Assembly (NCBI GenBank): GCA_002685815.1
Contig: NYYM01000095.1
Coordinates: 1 to 6,551, forward strand
DNA: 6,551 bases
From: Dehalococcoidales bacterium
Lineage (GTDB): Bacteria > Chloroflexota > Dehalococcoidia > Dehalococcoidales > UBA2162
Reading direction: 5' to 3'
The notes beneath the pieces are model-generated. The model was not told where the DNA came from, searched no databases, and saw only the letters and a program-made list of their open reading frames with translations. Shown in pieces: positions 6,498 through 6,551 of the stretch (position 1 is its first letter; each line of letters opens with the position of its first letter). Both the position numbers and the translations under genes were made by a program.

Positions 6498-6551
6498 ATG
6501 CCTGCTAAATTGTTGCCACCCGAAGTAAATGAACTGTCGTGACCGATATGG
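6498..6551. other. Trailing sequence with no supported gene
   Basis: Directly after the TAA, an ATG at 6498 opens only 14 codons before TGA at 6540. ATG at 6548 could begin a next gene but has no ribosome site in view. No terminator is visible after the selenoprotein gene, so transcription may continue past the window. Confidence 0.4.

Noticed and set aside
1..6551. CRISPR array, tRNA/rRNA genes, insertion sequence ends
   Set aside because: No spaced short direct repeats, no RNA-gene-like folds and no transposase-like frames were seen on either strand.

Overview
The window reads as a piece of an anaerobic, selenocysteine-using bacterial (less likely archaeal) genome. The evidence is a cytoplasmic tungsten/molybdenum-pterin enzyme and two paralogous genes that each carry one in-frame TGA, at codon 95, followed by a bacterial-type SECIS hairpin. 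Long stretches coding on both strands, clean Shine-Dalgarno sites and sigma70-like promoters point to Bacteria. I cannot name the taxon; strict anaerobes such as Dehalococcoidia (Chloroflexota) or Desulfobacterota are guesses from the gene content.

Layout: (1) Bases 1-1268, minus strand: a selenoprotein gene that runs off the left edge (422 codons visible). (2) Bases 1269-1779: a divergent intergenic region with a promoter for the left gene, a plus-strand promoter, a 36-codon in-frame deletion remnant of a third copy of the same selenoprotein gene, and an 8-bp inverted repeat. (3) Bases 1780-4509, plus strand: a 909-residue DMSO-reductase-superfamily catalytic subunit with an N-terminal [4Fe-4S] motif, no Tat signal, and a Cys Mo/W ligand in an acetylene-hydratase-like sequence context. 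(4) Bases 4510-4724: a gap with a weak promoter candidate and an inverted repeat. (5) Bases 4725-6497, plus strand: the complete 590-residue selenoprotein, Sec at residue 95. (6) The last 54 bases hold no supported gene.

A standard gene caller would split each selenoprotein into a 94-residue 'hypothetical protein' and a second ORF with a false internal start. Read through, both are one protein: an N-terminal domain resembling the UGSC family of (seleno)proteins, with a Sec region also reminiscent of glycine/betaine reductase protein B (GrdB-type), fused to a C-terminal domain with NAVMAGC-x-PE and N-[LI]-GGA-x-PG motifs. The usual cysteines after Sec (UGSC, or UxxC) are replaced by U-S-[G/N]-A-A, so Sec has no local resolving Cys.

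The mop gene sits between two live copies and one dead copy of the selenoprotein family, and no iron-sulfur partner subunit is visible. This suggests a functional pairing of a W/Mo enzyme with a Sec-dependent redox or eliminase protein. The substrate cannot be read from the sequence.
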